Shown here piece by piece: positions 55,663 through 64,000 of a stretch of 64,000 nt of DNA. Made by a program: the position numbers and the translations under genes. Origin of the DNA: Yoonia sp. SS1-5. Lineage in GTDB: Bacteria > Pseudomonadota > Alphaproteobacteria > Rhodobacterales > Rhodobacteraceae. Within the stretch, counting starts at the first letter, position 1. Each line of letters starts with the position of its first letter. The notes under the pieces were generated by a model. It did not search any database. It was not told where the DNA came from and saw only the letters and a program-made list of their open reading frames with translations. Location of the stretch: positions 2,657,501 to 2,721,500 of the forward strand of contig NZ_CP151767.2 in the NCBI RefSeq assembly GCF_038443705.2, written 5' to 3'.

Positions 55663-56082
55663 CTAGGGCTGGGTTTCGCCCATTTCGCAGACGATTTGCC
55701 ATTCCTCTGGTGTGACAGGCTGTACCGACAGGCGCGAGTTGCGCACCAATGCCATTTCCGCCAAACGGGGTTCGGCCTTGATCTCGGCCATGGTGACGGG
55801 CCGCTTGAATGGCCGTACCGCCCGGATATCAACGCATTCCCAACGCGCATCATCCGTGGTGCTGTCGGGATGTGCTTCGGCGCAGACCTCGACGATGCCG
55901 ACGACCTCCAGCCCGGTGCGGGAATGATAGAAGAAACCCAGATCACCGGTTTTCATCGCGCGCATGTTGTTGCGGGCCTGATAATTGCGCACGCCGTCCC
56001 ATTCCTCGCCAACGGCACCTTTGGCAACCTGCGCATCCCAGCCCCAGACATCGGGTTCGGATTTGAACAACCAATATGCCAT
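55663..56082 (-). CDS. EVE-domain protein
   Basis: 139 residues from ATG 56082, directly following the YciI-like gene (TGATG, one-base overlap). The EVE/PUA-like fold is seen in AYWLFKSEPDVWGWDAQVAK, WDGVRNYQARNNMRAMKTGD and GLEVVGIVEVCAEAHPDS. EVE domains bind modified bases in DNA or RNA; in most single-domain proteins the partner is unknown. The frame extends 7 codons further upstream but the coupled ATG is preferred. Confidence 0.88.
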   Translation of the reverse strand: MAYWLFKSEPDVWGWDAQVAKGAVGEEWDGVRNYQARNNMRAMKTGDLGFFYHSRTGLEVVGIVEVCAEAHPDSTTDDARWECVDIRAVRPFKRPVTMAEIKAEPRLAEMALVRNSRLSVQPVTPEEWQIVCEMGETQP

Positions 56083-56354
56083 CAGCCGATGACCTGCTTC
56101 CACTGCCGGATTGTGACATCCGCGAAAAGCTGCGCCTTGGCATATGGATCATCGTCCGCCCAGGCCTGTGCCGCAGCCAGGTCAGGCACATCAAGCACAA
56201 GCAGCGAGCCGCACATTTGCCCGGCGCTGTCCAGCATCGGCCCGCCAAATGCAACCACATCGGTGTCCGCAACATAGGCCAGATGCGCATCGCGATTGGC
56301 CTTGCGCACCTCCAAAGCCCCCGGTTTATCCATCGCCATCAATACAAACTGCAT
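56082..56354 (-). CDS. YciI-like protein
   Basis: 90 residues, matching the YCII family of ferredoxin-like folds (MQFVLMAMDKPGALEVRKAN, then LDSAGQMCGSLLVLDVPDLA, then DDPYAKAQLFADVTIRQW). The putative catalytic His-Asp pair of some members is represented by AHLAYV and DDPYAK. Function unknown. The start follows the gpsA stop directly (TGA ATG), and its stop overlaps the EVE gene start. Confidence 0.85.
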   Translation of the reverse strand: MQFVLMAMDKPGALEVRKANRDAHLAYVADTDVVAFGGPMLDSAGQMCGSLLVLDVPDLAAAQAWADDDPYAKAQLFADVTIRQWKQVIG

Positions 56355-57317
56355 TCATTCCTCCCTTAACGGACGCGATAAAAGCGCATTCAGCGCGGCG
56401 GCCACGTCTGTTTTCTCTTCAATCAGATCAGCCACAACGGCGCAAATGGGCAGATCAATGTCCAGTTCCTGCGCAAGCTGCCGCACGGCCCGCGCGGTGG
56501 CAGCGCCTTCGACGGTCGTCGCCTGATCAAACCCTGCCGCTTGTCCCAGCGCGACCCCGCAGCGGTAGTTGCGCGACTGGGGTGAGGTACAGGTCAGCAC
56601 CAGATCTCCGAAACCGGACAGCCCGCCCAACGTATCAGGCATCGCACCCAACGCCGCTGCCAATCGCTGCATTTCGGGAAAGCCCCGCGTGATCAACGCG
56701 GCCCGCGCGCTTTCACCCAGACCCGCACCAATCGCCACGCCTGATGCGATGGCCATCACATTCTTAAGCGCCCCGCCAAGTTCCGCGCCGATGATGTCGG
56801 TTGTTCGATAAAGGCGAAGCGCGGTTGTGGACAGCGCGGTCTGCAGGATCGCGCCATGCGCATCATCCGCGCAGGCAAGCGTCAAGGCTGTCGGCAGCCC
56901 ACATGCGATATCTGCGGCGAAACTTGGCCCTGTCAGAACGGCGGCGGTCGCTGTCGGGACCAGTTCGGTGATACTTGTACCGGGGCCGGTCATGCGGGTC
57001 AGGTCGATACCCTTGCAGCAGGCCACCAGATATTTTCCGTCCAGGCGTCCGGCCAACGGTTCCAGGAATGGTCGCAGGGTCTGGGCCGGTACTGCAAGCA
57101 AAAGAATGTCGCAGCCGAGCAAATCATCAATTGCTGCGGTAAAATCCATCTTCGGTGGCAGCGGCACATCCGGCAATTTCGGGTTCAGGCGAGTGGTCTG
57201 CATTGTGGCCACAGCATCGGGGTTTCGCGCCCAAAGCGTGATGGCATTCCCGTCGAGCGCCAGTGCGACGCCCAAAGCGGTGCCAAATGCACCGCCACCG
57301 GCGACGCCGATCTTCAC
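56355..57317 (-). CDS. gpsA: Glycerol-3-phosphate dehydrogenase [NAD(P)+]
   Basis: 320 residues. It makes sn-glycerol-3-phosphate for phospholipids. Visible are the N-terminal dinucleotide motif [19 protein letters not shown], the signature [34 protein letters not shown] (catalytic Lys region) and [19 protein letters not shown]. The start overlaps the end of tsaD by 4 bases (ATGA), and the YciI-like gene follows directly, so tsaD-gpsA-yciI-EVE form one operon. Confidence 0.96.
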   Translation of the reverse strand: MKIGVAGGGAFGTALGVALALDGNAITLWARNPDAVATMQTTRLNPKLPDVPLPPKMDFTAAIDDLLGCDILLLAVPAQTLRPFLEPLAGRLDGKYLVACCKGIDLTRMTGPGTSITELVPTATAAVLTGPSFAADIACGLPTALTLACADDAHGAILQTALSTTALRLYRTTDIIGAELGGALKNVMAIASGVAIGAGLGESARAALITRGFPEMQRLAAALGAMPDTLGGLSGFGDLVLTCTSPQSRNYRCGVALGQAAGFDQATTVEGAATARAVRQLAQELDIDLPICAVVADLIEEKTDVAAALNALLSRPLREE

Positions 57318-58396
57318 GCTTTGGCGCCTTTCTTGCCTGACCCAAGCATGGGGGCTGCGTCTTCATCCAGCGGCCAACGCGGCCGGGCAGATAATTGCAT
57401 GTCGTCGGTCTGACCCGCCGCAAGCCGTTGCTGACCGGCATAGGCAATCATCGCCGCATTGTCGGTACATAGCGCGGCCGGGGGTGCCGTGAACTGCGTT
57501 TTCATCTCTTTGCACAATGCCTGCAAACTATCGCGGATCGGCCCATTCGCGGCGACGCCACCCGCAACCGCGAAGGCCGGTCGTTTCGGCGCGCTTTCCA
57601 GATACACCGTCAGCGCCCGGCGCGTTTTTTCGGTCAGGATGGCCGTGACCGCATCCTGAAAGCCTGCAGCCAGATCGGCCTGATCTTGCGGTGTCAAACC
57701 GCCCTTTTCGGCGACAACGGCATCACGCGCCCGCAAGATTGCGGTTTTCAGGCCGGAAAAGGACATATCGCACCCCTCCTGCCCCAGTAGCGGCCGGGGC
57801 ATCGGGAACCGACCGGGGTCGCCTGTTGCGGCGACCTCTTCAATCGCCGGTCCACCGGGTTGGGGCAAGCCAAGAATACGGGCCGTTTTATCGAATGCCT
57901 CGCCCGGCGCGTCGTCGATTGTCCCGCCGATCCGCTTGTAGCTGTCATGTGCCTCGACAATCAGAAACTGGCAATGCCCGCCGGAGACCAGCAACATCAA
58001 ATAGGGAAATGCGATCCGACCGGTCAATCGTGGGGTCAATGCATGACCGGCAAGGTGGTTCACACCGATCAATGGCAGCCCTGTCGCGGCCGCGATGCCC
58101 TTGGCATACATCACCCCTGAAACAACGCCGCCGATCAGACCGGGTCCAGCCGTGACGGCGATGCCGTCCAGCCCACTCAGCTTGACCTTGGCGATTTTCA
58201 ACGCCTCTTCGATGCACAGGTCCAGTTTCTCGGCATGGGCCCGTGCCGCAATTTCCGGAACGACCCCGCCAAAATCCGCGTGAAGCGATGTTTGCCCATA
58301 CACCACGGATGAGAGAATTTTCTTGCCACGGACAATTGCCGCTGCCGTATCGTCACAACTGCTTTCTATTCCCAGCAGTGTCAGTGTCTTCGCCAT
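57314..58396 (-). CDS. tsaD: tRNA N6-threonylcarbamoyladenosine synthase subunit TsaD
   Basis: 360 residues from ATG 58396. TsaD, with TsaB and TsaE, attaches threonylcarbamoyl to A37 of ANN-decoding tRNAs. Family marks are [15 protein letters not shown], the metal site [12 protein letters not shown] (HxxxH), [27 protein letters not shown] and [12 protein letters not shown]. The frame is open 18 codons further upstream but the chosen start is standard. It is divergent from hemD with 68 bases between starts. Confidence 0.96.
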   Translation of the reverse strand: MAKTLTLLGIESSCDDTAAAIVRGKKILSSVVYGQTSLHADFGGVVPEIAARAHAEKLDLCIEEALKIAKVKLSGLDGIAVTAGPGLIGGVVSGVMYAKGIAAATGLPLIGVNHLAGHALTPRLTGRIAFPYLMLLVSGGHCQFLIVEAHDSYKRIGGTIDDAPGEAFDKTARILGLPQPGGPAIEEVAATGDPGRFPMPRPLLGQEGCDMSFSGLKTAILRARDAVVAEKGGLTPQDQADLAAGFQDAVTAILTEKTRRALTVYLESAPKRPAFAVAGGVAANGPIRDSLQALCKEMKTQFTAPPAALCTDNAAMIAYAGQQRLAAGQTDDMQLSARPRWPLDEDAAPMLGSGKKGAKA

Positions 58397-58464
58397 TGTC
58401 GTTCCTGTTGCGCAACCTTGCATAGCAGGTAACATTGCGCGGACATGCAAACAATGGCGCGCCG

Positions 58465-59166
58465 ATGATACCCATTTTGATTGTGACCCGGCCTGCGCCG
58501 GGTGACACGGCGTTTATGTCTGCCATCACGGCCCGTTGGACCGGGGCGCTGCGCGTCATCCCAAGCCCCTTGCTGAAGATCGCCCCCTTGGATGCCACGC
58601 TGCCCGATGCAGGGGCGCTGGTCTTTACGTCGGTTCACGGTGTCGCACAGGCGCCCCGGTTGGGGGCAAGACCCGGAACCCCGGCCTATTGCGTGGGCAC
58701 ACGGACCGGGCATGCAGCCAGTGATGCGGGCTTTGCTGTCAGGATCGGGCAAGGTACGGCCCGCGAACTGACCGATCTGATTATTGCCACAAAACCAGCG
58801 CAGCCCTTGGCGCATATTCGCGGTGTCCATACCCGCGGCGATATCAGCGAAACGCTGCGGCAGGCAGGCCTCACTTGCCATGACGTCCCTGCCTATAGCC
58901 AAACCGCGTGCCCGCTGAACGCCGAAGCCCAGCAGGCCCTGGCCGGCGACACCCCGGTGGTTGTTCCTCTTTTCTCTCCCCGCTCGACGACTATATTCGA
59001 AGCAGAGGGGCCATTTCGCGCGCCCGTTCACGTGATCGCCATCAGCGATGCCGCACGCACCCGCAGCTTGATGAAAAGCTGTCAGGTCGCTGCCGCACCA
59101 ACGCTTGATGCAATGGTTGATGCAACTTTGACGTGCCTTGGCGCGTTGGACGGTGCCGACCAGTGA
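58465..59166 (+). CDS. hemD: Uroporphyrinogen-III synthase
   Basis: 233 residues of the divergent HemD family: two alpha/beta lobes with [37 protein letters not shown], then [13 protein letters not shown] and the late [14 protein letters not shown]. It closes hydroxymethylbilane to uroporphyrinogen III in haem and bacteriochlorophyll synthesis. The sequence similarity across HemD proteins is low, so the call rests also on context: the next two genes are mic60 and hemY, the usual alphaproteobacterial hemD neighbours. ATG 58465 gives the family N terminus (VTRPAPGD). Confidence 0.9.
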   Translation: MIPILIVTRPAPGDTAFMSAITARWTGALRVIPSPLLKIAPLDATLPDAGALVFTSVHGVAQAPRLGARPGTPAYCVGTRTGHAASDAGFAVRIGQGTARELTDLIIATKPAQPLAHIRGVHTRGDISETLRQAGLTCHDVPAYSQTACPLNAEAQQALAGDTPVVVPLFSPRSTTIFEAEGPFRAPVHVIAISDAARTRSLMKSCQVAAAPTLDAMVDATLTCLGALDGADQ

Positions 59167-59250
59167 TTGGGTGGGGCGCTTGAGGGTTGTCAGCTTGCAA
59201 GGTAACGTGCGCTATCACCTGTTCGTTTTTCAGGTGGGGGCGCTGAAAGG

Positions 59251-60534
59251 GTGAATAACTTGGCAAATCAGCCAGATAGCGGTGATCAAACACCGCTGAC
59301 ATTGGAAAATCCGACGGCGCCCGAGGCGCCAATGGACGAATCGGCTGCCGCGCAGCCTTTGATTGACGCGATCCCGCCAGAGGTCCATGCAGAACCGCTG
59401 CGCGCAACTGACGCCGCTACAGTGTCGGATGAAGACGTTGTTGTCGTCGACCCGCCAGCACCGGAAGAGACGATTGCACCCGAGCTGGAAAAGGCCGCCG
59501 CCGCTGCACCCGAACCAGCCGCGGCCCCCGCGCCACCCCCACCTGCACAGAAATCGGGTTTCCTGCCGCTTCTACTGGGCGGGGTTGTTGCGGGCGGCAT
59601 CGGATATGTTGCGGGCTCCATGGGGTTGGTACAAACGGATACAACGCTGGCCGATCAGGTCGCCAGCCAGAGCGAGACATTGGCCGCCATCGAAGCCAGC
59701 ATCGCAGAACCACCATCTGTCGACCTTAGCGGTATCGAGACTGCCCAGGCAGCATTGTCTGACAATATTACGACCTTGCAGGACCAGCTTGATACCGGGC
59801 TGAATGGCCTGCGGGCAGAGCTGGATGACGCGGTTGCGGCACTGGATACCCGGGTTGCGGATCTGGAATCCCTGCCGGTGGGTGATGGTACCGTCTCGGA
59901 ACGCGCAATCTCAGCTTATGAAGCCGAACTTGAAGAACTGCGCAGCCGTCTTGAAGCCATGAGCGATACCGCTACCGTGCAGCTTGAAGAGGCCCGCGCA
60001 GAAGCCGCATCAATCGAGGCAAATGCCGAAGCCGCCGCACGGGCAGCGGCGGGACGGGCGGCCCTTGCGCGGGTTCAGACCGCACTTGATGACGGTGCGC
60101 CGCTTGGTGCGGCCCTGACCGACCTGCAGGACGCCTTGGACGGACCCGTTCCCGATGCGCTGATGGCCGCGCAGGATGGTGTGCCCACGCTGGCATCACT
60201 GCAGGAAAGCTTTCCCGAGGTGGCCCGCACCGCATTGGTCGCCGCCCGATCCGCTGATGTCGCGGGCGAAGAGACATCCGGCATCGGGGCGTTCTTTCGC
60301 AACCAGTTTGATGTGCGGTCCGTCGCGCCCCGCGAAGGCGATGATGTTGATGCAATACTCTCGCGGGCCGAAGCGGCCGTAAAGGCAGGCCGCCTGTCCG
60401 ACGCATTGGCAGAAACCGCCGCCCTTCCCGAAGAAGCGCGCGTGGAAATGACCGAATGGCTGGGCCTGGCTGAAAGCCGCGCTGACGCGATAGCCGCCGT
60501 CGATGTTCTGACGACAACTCTTAACGATAACTAA
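59251..60534 (+). CDS. Mic60 (mitofilin-like) inner-membrane protein
   Basis: 427 residues. The acidic, Pro/Ala-rich N terminus (1-100) precedes one membrane helix (about 103-125, FLPLLLGGVVAGGIGYVAG), a long periplasmic coiled coil (about 130-270) and a C-terminal mitofilin-like domain (SGIGAFFRNQFDVRSVAPRE to the end). Alphaproteobacterial Mic60 is the bacterial relative of the mitochondrial cristae-shaping protein and is known to lie between hemD and hemY in many members, where it shapes inner-membrane invaginations. Here it is between those two genes with spacings of 84 and 11 bases. Confidence 0.85.
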   Translation: MNNLANQPDSGDQTPLTLENPTAPEAPMDESAAAQPLIDAIPPEVHAEPLRATDAATVSDEDVVVVDPPAPEETIAPELEKAAAAAPEPAAAPAPPPPAQKSGFLPLLLGGVVAGGIGYVAGSMGLVQTDTTLADQVASQSETLAAIEASIAEPPSVDLSGIETAQAALSDNITTLQDQLDTGLNGLRAELDDAVAALDTRVADLESLPVGDGTVSERAISAYEAELEELRSRLEAMSDTATVQLEEARAEAASIEANAEAAARAAAGRAALARVQTALDDGAPLGAALTDLQDALDGPVPDALMAAQDGVPTLASLQESFPEVARTALVAARSADVAGEETSGIGAFFRNQFDVRSVAPREGDDVDAILSRAEAAVKAGRLSDALAETAALPEEARVEMTEWLGLAESRADAIAAVDVLTTTLNDN

Positions 60535-60545
60535 AGGCGAAACCC

Positions 60546-62000
60546 ATGCTCTGGTCCTTGATTAAAATCCTGGTTTTCGTCGCAGCGGTTACCGCGCTGA
60601 CTTATGGCGGTACGATGTTGATGGAAGTGGAAGGTGGCGCGACCATCGGTGTTGCAGGCATCGAATTCACGCTTAGCCCGCTTGAGATTGTATTTGCGCT
60701 TGTCGCGCTTGTCGTTGCGGTCTGGCTTGGGCTAAAGATCCTGGCCTTCCTGGTGGCGACCTTCAAATTCCTGAACGGTGATGAGACCGCGATTTCGCGT
60801 TATTTTGATCGCAACCGCGAGCGTAAGGGCTATGAGGCCCTGTCGGACGGGATGATGGCCCTCGCCTCGGGTGAAGGGCACCTTGCCATGACCAAGGCCG
60901 CACGGGCCGAAAAGTATCTCAAACAACCGCAACTGACCAACCTGTTGACCGCGCAGGCGGCGGAACTGACGGGCGACCGGCGCAAGGCGGAATCAACTTA
61001 CAAACAGTTGCTGACGAATGAAAAGACCCGCTTTGTCGGCGTGCGCGGTATCATGAAACAAAAGCTGTCTGATGGGGACACCGACACAGCGCTGGCGCTT
61101 GCCAAAAAGGCATTTGCGCTGAAACCCAGCCATGAAGAAACGCAAGATGTGCTTTTGCAGCTGCAGGCGGCCAAGGCCGATTGGACCGGCGCACGTGAAA
61201 CGCTGGGTGCCAAGCTGAAATCCGGAAATCTGCCACGCGACGTGCACAAGCGCCGCGATGCCGTCTTGGCCCTGTCTGCGGCCCGTGACGTGATGGAAGA
61301 CGGCAAGTCCATCGAGGCCCGCGAGGCCGCGATTGAGGCAAACCGCCTGTCGCCCGATCTGATCCCCGCTGCGGTTATGGCCGCCAATGGCTATATCGCC
61401 AGCGGCAACGCCCGATACGCGACCCGCGTTCTGACCAAGGCCTGGTCGGTCCAGCCGCATCCTGATCTGGCCGCCGCCTTTGCGGAAATCGAACCGGGTG
61501 AGAACCCCGACGCGCGGCTCAAGCGGTTCCGCACGCTTATCAAGACAACGCCGGATCACCCCGAAACCAAGATGTTGTTGGCCGAACTACATATCTCGGC
61601 CGAGGATTTCCCGGGGGCAAAACGCGCATTGGGCGATCTTGTCACGACAGACCCGACCACGCGAAACCTGACCCTGATGGCCGCGATCGAGCGTGGCGAA
61701 GGGGCCGAGGATTCAGTTGTGCGCGGCTGGCTGACCAAGGCCCTTACCGCATCGCGGGGTCCACAATGGGTTTGCGAAAACTGCCACCATATCCACCCGC
61801 AATGGGCGGCGACCTGCAGCAATTGCCAATCCTTTGACACGCTCAGCTGGAAGACACCGCCGACCGGCGATATCAGCATGCCCGCAGGCACCGAAATGCT
61901 GCCGCTGATTGTTGGGCAGGACAAGCCGGAAGAGACGCTTCCGGAAGTGGTAGAGCTTGACGTTTCTGAACCGGTAACCGAGGCGACATCGGAAAAATAG
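60546..62000 (+). CDS. hemY: HemY-type TPR membrane protein with C-terminal zinc ribbon
   Basis: 484 residues. Two N-terminal membrane helices (about 5-22 and 48-72), then a HemY N-domain and helical TPR-like repeats (QTLTNLL-type), and at the C terminus a zinc-ribbon-like CENC-x10-CSNC near residues 410-427 (CENCHHIHPQWAATCSNC). HemY of this class is a membrane protein encoded with haem genes; it is not the oxygen-dependent protoporphyrinogen oxidase also called HemY in Bacillus. The name in E. coli hemCDXY operons applies to this type. Start ATG 60546 after mic60. Confidence 0.88.
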   Translation: MLWSLIKILVFVAAVTALTYGGTMLMEVEGGATIGVAGIEFTLSPLEIVFALVALVVAVWLGLKILAFLVATFKFLNGDETAISRYFDRNRERKGYEALSDGMMALASGEGHLAMTKAARAEKYLKQPQLTNLLTAQAAELTGDRRKAESTYKQLLTNEKTRFVGVRGIMKQKLSDGDTDTALALAKKAFALKPSHEETQDVLLQLQAAKADWTGARETLGAKLKSGNLPRDVHKRRDAVLALSAARDVMEDGKSIEAREAAIEANRLSPDLIPAAVMAANGYIASGNARYATRVLTKAWSVQPHPDLAAAFAEIEPGENPDARLKRFRTLIKTTPDHPETKMLLAELHISAEDFPGAKRALGDLVTTDPTTRNLTLMAAIERGEGAEDSVVRGWLTKALTASRGPQWVCENCHHIHPQWAATCSNCQSFDTLSWKTPPTGDISMPAGTEMLPLIVGQDKPEETLPEVVELDVSEPVTEATSEK

Positions 62001-62044
62001 GGCTTTCCGCCCTACATGCAGAATGCTAATAGCACGCTTGGTTA

Positions 62045-62120
62045 GCCGCTGTAGCTCAGCTGGTAGAGCACGTCATTCGTAATGATGGGGTCGTAGGTTC
62101 GAGTCCTATCAGCGGCACCA
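62045..62120 (+). tRNA. tRNA-Thr (anticodon CGT)
   Basis: 76 bases including encoded CCA. Acceptor GCCGCTG / CAGCGGC, D-arm GCTC/GAGC, anticodon stem CGTCA/TGATG with loop TTCGTAA (anticodon CGT, reads ACG), T-arm GTAGG-TTCGAGT-CCTAT. All stems pair (two G-U). It follows the hemY stop by 44 bases. Confidence 0.96.
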
Positions 62121-62145
62121 GATAGCTGGAAATATCGCCCTGTTT

Positions 62146-62167
62146 CGCCGACCTGGCTGGCGGTTTT
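62146..62167 (+). terminator. Probable terminator of tRNA-Thr
   Basis: CGCC (62146-62149) pairs with GGCG (62159-62162), weak inner pairing, followed by GTTTTCC. A short stem of modest strength, 26 bases after the tRNA. Confidence 0.55.
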
Positions 62168-62194
62168 CCTGTCCTGACCCAACCTTGGGTGCCT

Positions 62195-62956
62195 TCAGCG
62201 CCAATGCGTCAGCCAGTTCAGCGTTTGAACCGTCGGCCCGTTTGGTTTGTACTCTGCACCCAGCGGTTGGTCATAGCCCAGTGATCTGATCACCTCAAAA
62301 ACATGCGCATAGTTCACTTCGCCGTGGTCCGGCGCGCCACGGTCCGGGACACTGGCGAATTGGATATGACCGATACGGTCCTTCAGCGCGGCAAGCCTGT
62401 GGCTCAGGTCGCCCTCCATCATCTGAACATGGTAGCAATCAAACATCAGCTTGATATTGGGCATTGCAACCGCATCAAGAATACGGACCGCCTGATCAGC
62501 GGTTTGCAGAAAATAGCCCGGCGCATCATGTCTGTTCAGCGGCTCGATCAGGATCGTGGCGCCCTGTGACGCTGCGGCTGTGCAGGCATAGCGCAGGTTC
62601 TCGACAAAGACCTGATGCGCATCCGGACCGCTGGCAAAACCCGCCATCACATGGATATTTTGCGCATCAATCGCCCGCGCATAGGCAAGTGCTGCGTCGA
62701 TAGCCGCCCGCGCATCATCTATGCGTTCCGGCAGCGCCGATAACCCGTTTTCGCCTGCATCCACGTCGCCGCGCGCAGTATTCAGCCCCAGCATTGTCAA
62801 CCCCGTCGCCGTCAACGCCGCCCGGACGTCGCCGGGATCAAATGCATAGGGCCAATGACACTCCACGGCATCAAACCCATGATCCTTTGCTGCATGGATT
62901 GCGTCGGGCAGGGGCAGATCAGCCCAGAGAAACCCAAGATTGGCAGAAAACCGCAT
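62195..62956 (-). CDS. otnI: 2-oxo-tetronate isomerase (OtnI / hydroxypyruvate isomerase family)
   Basis: 253 residues from ATG 62956. TIM-barrel sugar isomerase of the Hyi family (MRFSANLGFLWADLPLPDAI, then DAVECHWPYAFDP, then ILIEPLNRHDAPGYFLQ, KLMFDCYHVQMMEGDL and GAEYKPNG). In the known erythronate/threonate pathways OtnI isomerises 2-oxo-tetronate to 3-oxo-tetronate. It overlaps the otnC stop by one base (TGATG). Context with otnC and a DUF1537 kinase supports OtnI rather than plain Hyi. Confidence 0.9.
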   Translation of the reverse strand: MRFSANLGFLWADLPLPDAIHAAKDHGFDAVECHWPYAFDPGDVRAALTATGLTMLGLNTARGDVDAGENGLSALPERIDDARAAIDAALAYARAIDAQNIHVMAGFASGPDAHQVFVENLRYACTAAASQGATILIEPLNRHDAPGYFLQTADQAVRILDAVAMPNIKLMFDCYHVQMMEGDLSHRLAALKDRIGHIQFASVPDRGAPDHGEVNYAHVFEVIRSLGYDQPLGAEYKPNGPTVQTLNWLTHWR

Positions 62957-63600
62957 CAGTCGTCCCACGCAATGTCGAAATGGGTTACAAGATCGGTGAC
63001 TTGGGCATCTGTCAGCATCCGGGCGGGAATGCCGCGCATCATCATCGCCAGACGCGCCGTGTCCTCCAGCTCTTCGATTGCGTTGCAGGCGGCCTCTACA
63101 TCCTTGCCCGCGACCACAGGCCCGTGATTGGCCAGCATGACAGCAGTGCGTTTCCCCGCCAGGCCGCGCACCGCATCCCCCATCGCCGGATCACCGGGGC
63201 GGAAGAATGGCAGCAGCTTCACCCGGCCCAGCTTCATGATTGCATAAGGGGTCAGGGGCGGCAGGAAATTATCGGGGTCCACGTCGGGCATCATCGACCA
63301 GGCGACAGAGTGACACGAATGCAGATGAACAACTGCCCCGGCCGTGCTGCGGGTGTCGTAGAAGGCAGAATGCAGCGGCATCTCTTTGGTGGGCGGGTCA
63401 CCATCAACCAGCCTTCCGGACGCGTCAAAATGGCTCAACCGTCCCGGATCAAGCTGGCCAAAGCTGGTCCCTGTGGGTGAGACGAGCAAGCCGCCATCCG
63501 GCATGCGCGCCGAAATATTGCCTGTGCTGCCGCCCGTCAGGCCCCGATCAAACAGTGATTTCGCCGACAGGCAGATTTGTTCGCGTAATGCGGTCGTCAT
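62956..63600 (-). CDS. otnC: 3-oxo-tetronate 4-phosphate decarboxylase (class II aldolase family)
   Basis: 214 residues, class II aldolase fold with the metal-site motif HLHSCHSVAWSM (HxH) and LANHGPVVAG (His). Also GLTGGSTGNISARMPDG and SPTGTSFGQLDP of the phosphate-binding loop. It would decarboxylate 3-oxo-tetronate 4-phosphate to dihydroxyacetone phosphate, one step after the kinase. Overlaps otnK by 4 bases and otnI by 1 base, so a single operon. Confidence 0.9.
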   Translation of the reverse strand: MTTALREQICLSAKSLFDRGLTGGSTGNISARMPDGGLLVSPTGTSFGQLDPGRLSHFDASGRLVDGDPPTKEMPLHSAFYDTRSTAGAVVHLHSCHSVAWSMMPDVDPDNFLPPLTPYAIMKLGRVKLLPFFRPGDPAMGDAVRGLAGKRTAVMLANHGPVVAGKDVEAACNAIEELEDTARLAMMMRGIPARMLTDAQVTDLVTHFDIAWDD

Positions 63601-64000
63601 TGGTGTTGTCCTGCCAAGATATCAGCGGCCTTCTCAAAATAATCCGGGGCCCCGAAATTCCCGGATTTCAACGCCAATACCAGCGTATCCGACGCGCGCA
63701 GGGCTGGCACGCCGGGGTCAATCTCGGGCCCGATTTGCAACTGTGACAGCGACAGCCCCTCTACAATGGCGCCTGATGTCTCGCCGCCTGCCGTCAAAAG
63801 CTTGGTGATCCCCGCAGCCGTACAAAGCCGTGCGATTTCCGCAAAGAACTGCTCAAACGCGTCTGCACTGCGCGAACGCCCATATTCCGCCTGTGCGGCG
63901 GCCACGATTTCAGGCTCTGCCGAACTGTAAATCAGCGGCACCCCTTCTGTCGCCAATGCCCAGTCGGTTGCAGTTTGCGCCGTGACGGTGCCATCGAATA
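63597..64000 (-). CDS. otnK: 3-oxo-tetronate kinase (DUF1537 family), C-terminal part, cut by right edge
   Basis: The last 134 codons, continuing beyond 64000 without a start in the window. Visible is the C-terminal nucleotide-binding part of four-carbon acid sugar kinases (TKLLTAGGETSGAIVEGLSL, then IDPGVPALRASDTLVLALKS and GNFGAPDYFEKAADILAG). It phosphorylates 3-oxo-tetronate for OtnC. The start and the regulatory region lie outside the window. Confidence 0.9.
   Translation of the reverse strand, partial: FDGTVTAQTATDWALATEGVPLIYSSAEPEIVAAAQAEYGRSRSADAFEQFFAEIARLCTAAGITKLLTAGGETSGAIVEGLSLSQLQIGPEIDPGVPALRASDTLVLALKSGNFGAPDYFEKAADILAGQHQ

Overview
The window looks like chromosomal DNA of a marine-type alphaproteobacterium of the order Rhodobacterales (family Rhodobacteraceae/Roseobacter relatives). 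The base composition is GC-rich. Lineage markers include a CcrM-type GANTC methyltransferase, the hemD / Mic60 (mitofilin-like) / hemY cluster, DUF2125, DUF4170 and DUF3576 proteins, mutY-dciA-dsbA gene order and a roseobacter-style acidic porin. Placement below family level is inference from protein flavour only. Most of the window is ordinary core chromosome with short spacers and many 1- or 4-base start/stop overlaps. There is no CRISPR array, insertion sequence, integrase or rRNA. One tRNA (Thr, CGT) is present. No stretch over 300 bases lacks a gene.

Layout. 1-9993 (minus) is the 5' three-thousand-odd codons of one giant RTX/cadherin-like surface or secreted protein that runs off the left edge. 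About 7.9 kb of it is a tandem array of a 678-bp unit, nearly identical across 11.6 copies. The long plus-strand reading frame over the same stretch is a shadow. 10286-17592 holds ubiG and, divergently, a proline iminopeptidase followed by a complete peptide-type ABC importer (two permeases, one fused double ATPase, one Tat-exported binding protein). 17789-21187 holds small exported proteins, a LacI-family regulator and an unusual two-TM protein with a C-terminal winged-helix domain. 21378-23217 is rnhB and ccrM, the latter with three GANTC sites in its leader. 23420-33594 contains alkB, mutY, dciA, dsbA, an envelope operon (pmbA, cysQ, DUF4170, waaA, lpxK) and a DUF2125 protein.

33713-36245 is a tightly coupled SDR / crotonase-fold / flavoprotein operon. 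36256-40560 pairs a sulfotransferase-like gene with divergent yjbH-yjbF exopolysaccharide genes and two related tiny exported membrane proteins. 40557-46360 carries holA, lptE, leuS, a DUF3576 lipoprotein and a major porin. 46588-52159 carries yggS, rluA, a MhqD/MhqO-like hydrolase-dioxygenase pair, a 1-Cys peroxiredoxin, a methyltransferase gene broken by one in-frame TGA, a GNAT and an HD hydrolase. 52284-56354 has ahcY, an extensin-like protein, DUF2853, a probable CtrA site with an orphan terminator (candidate small RNA), DUF1761, EVE and YciI proteins. 56355-62120 has gpsA, tsaD, hemD, mic60, hemY and tRNA-Thr. 62195-64000 is an otnI-otnC-otnK four-carbon acid-sugar operon cut by the right edge.

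Themes: outer envelope construction (lpxK, waaA, lptE, porin, yjbH/yjbF, the giant adhesin), peptide scavenging (ABC importer plus iminopeptidase), cell-cycle DNA methylation (ccrM, CtrA-like site), membrane-shaping Mic60 beside haem genes, and tetronate sugar catabolism. The most unusual object is the giant repeat protein with its nested, recently homogenised repeats. Secondary points of interest are the membrane-anchored regulator with reversed domain order, the dyad between the sulfotransferase and yjbH, and the candidate small RNA near 55.0-55.2 kb.
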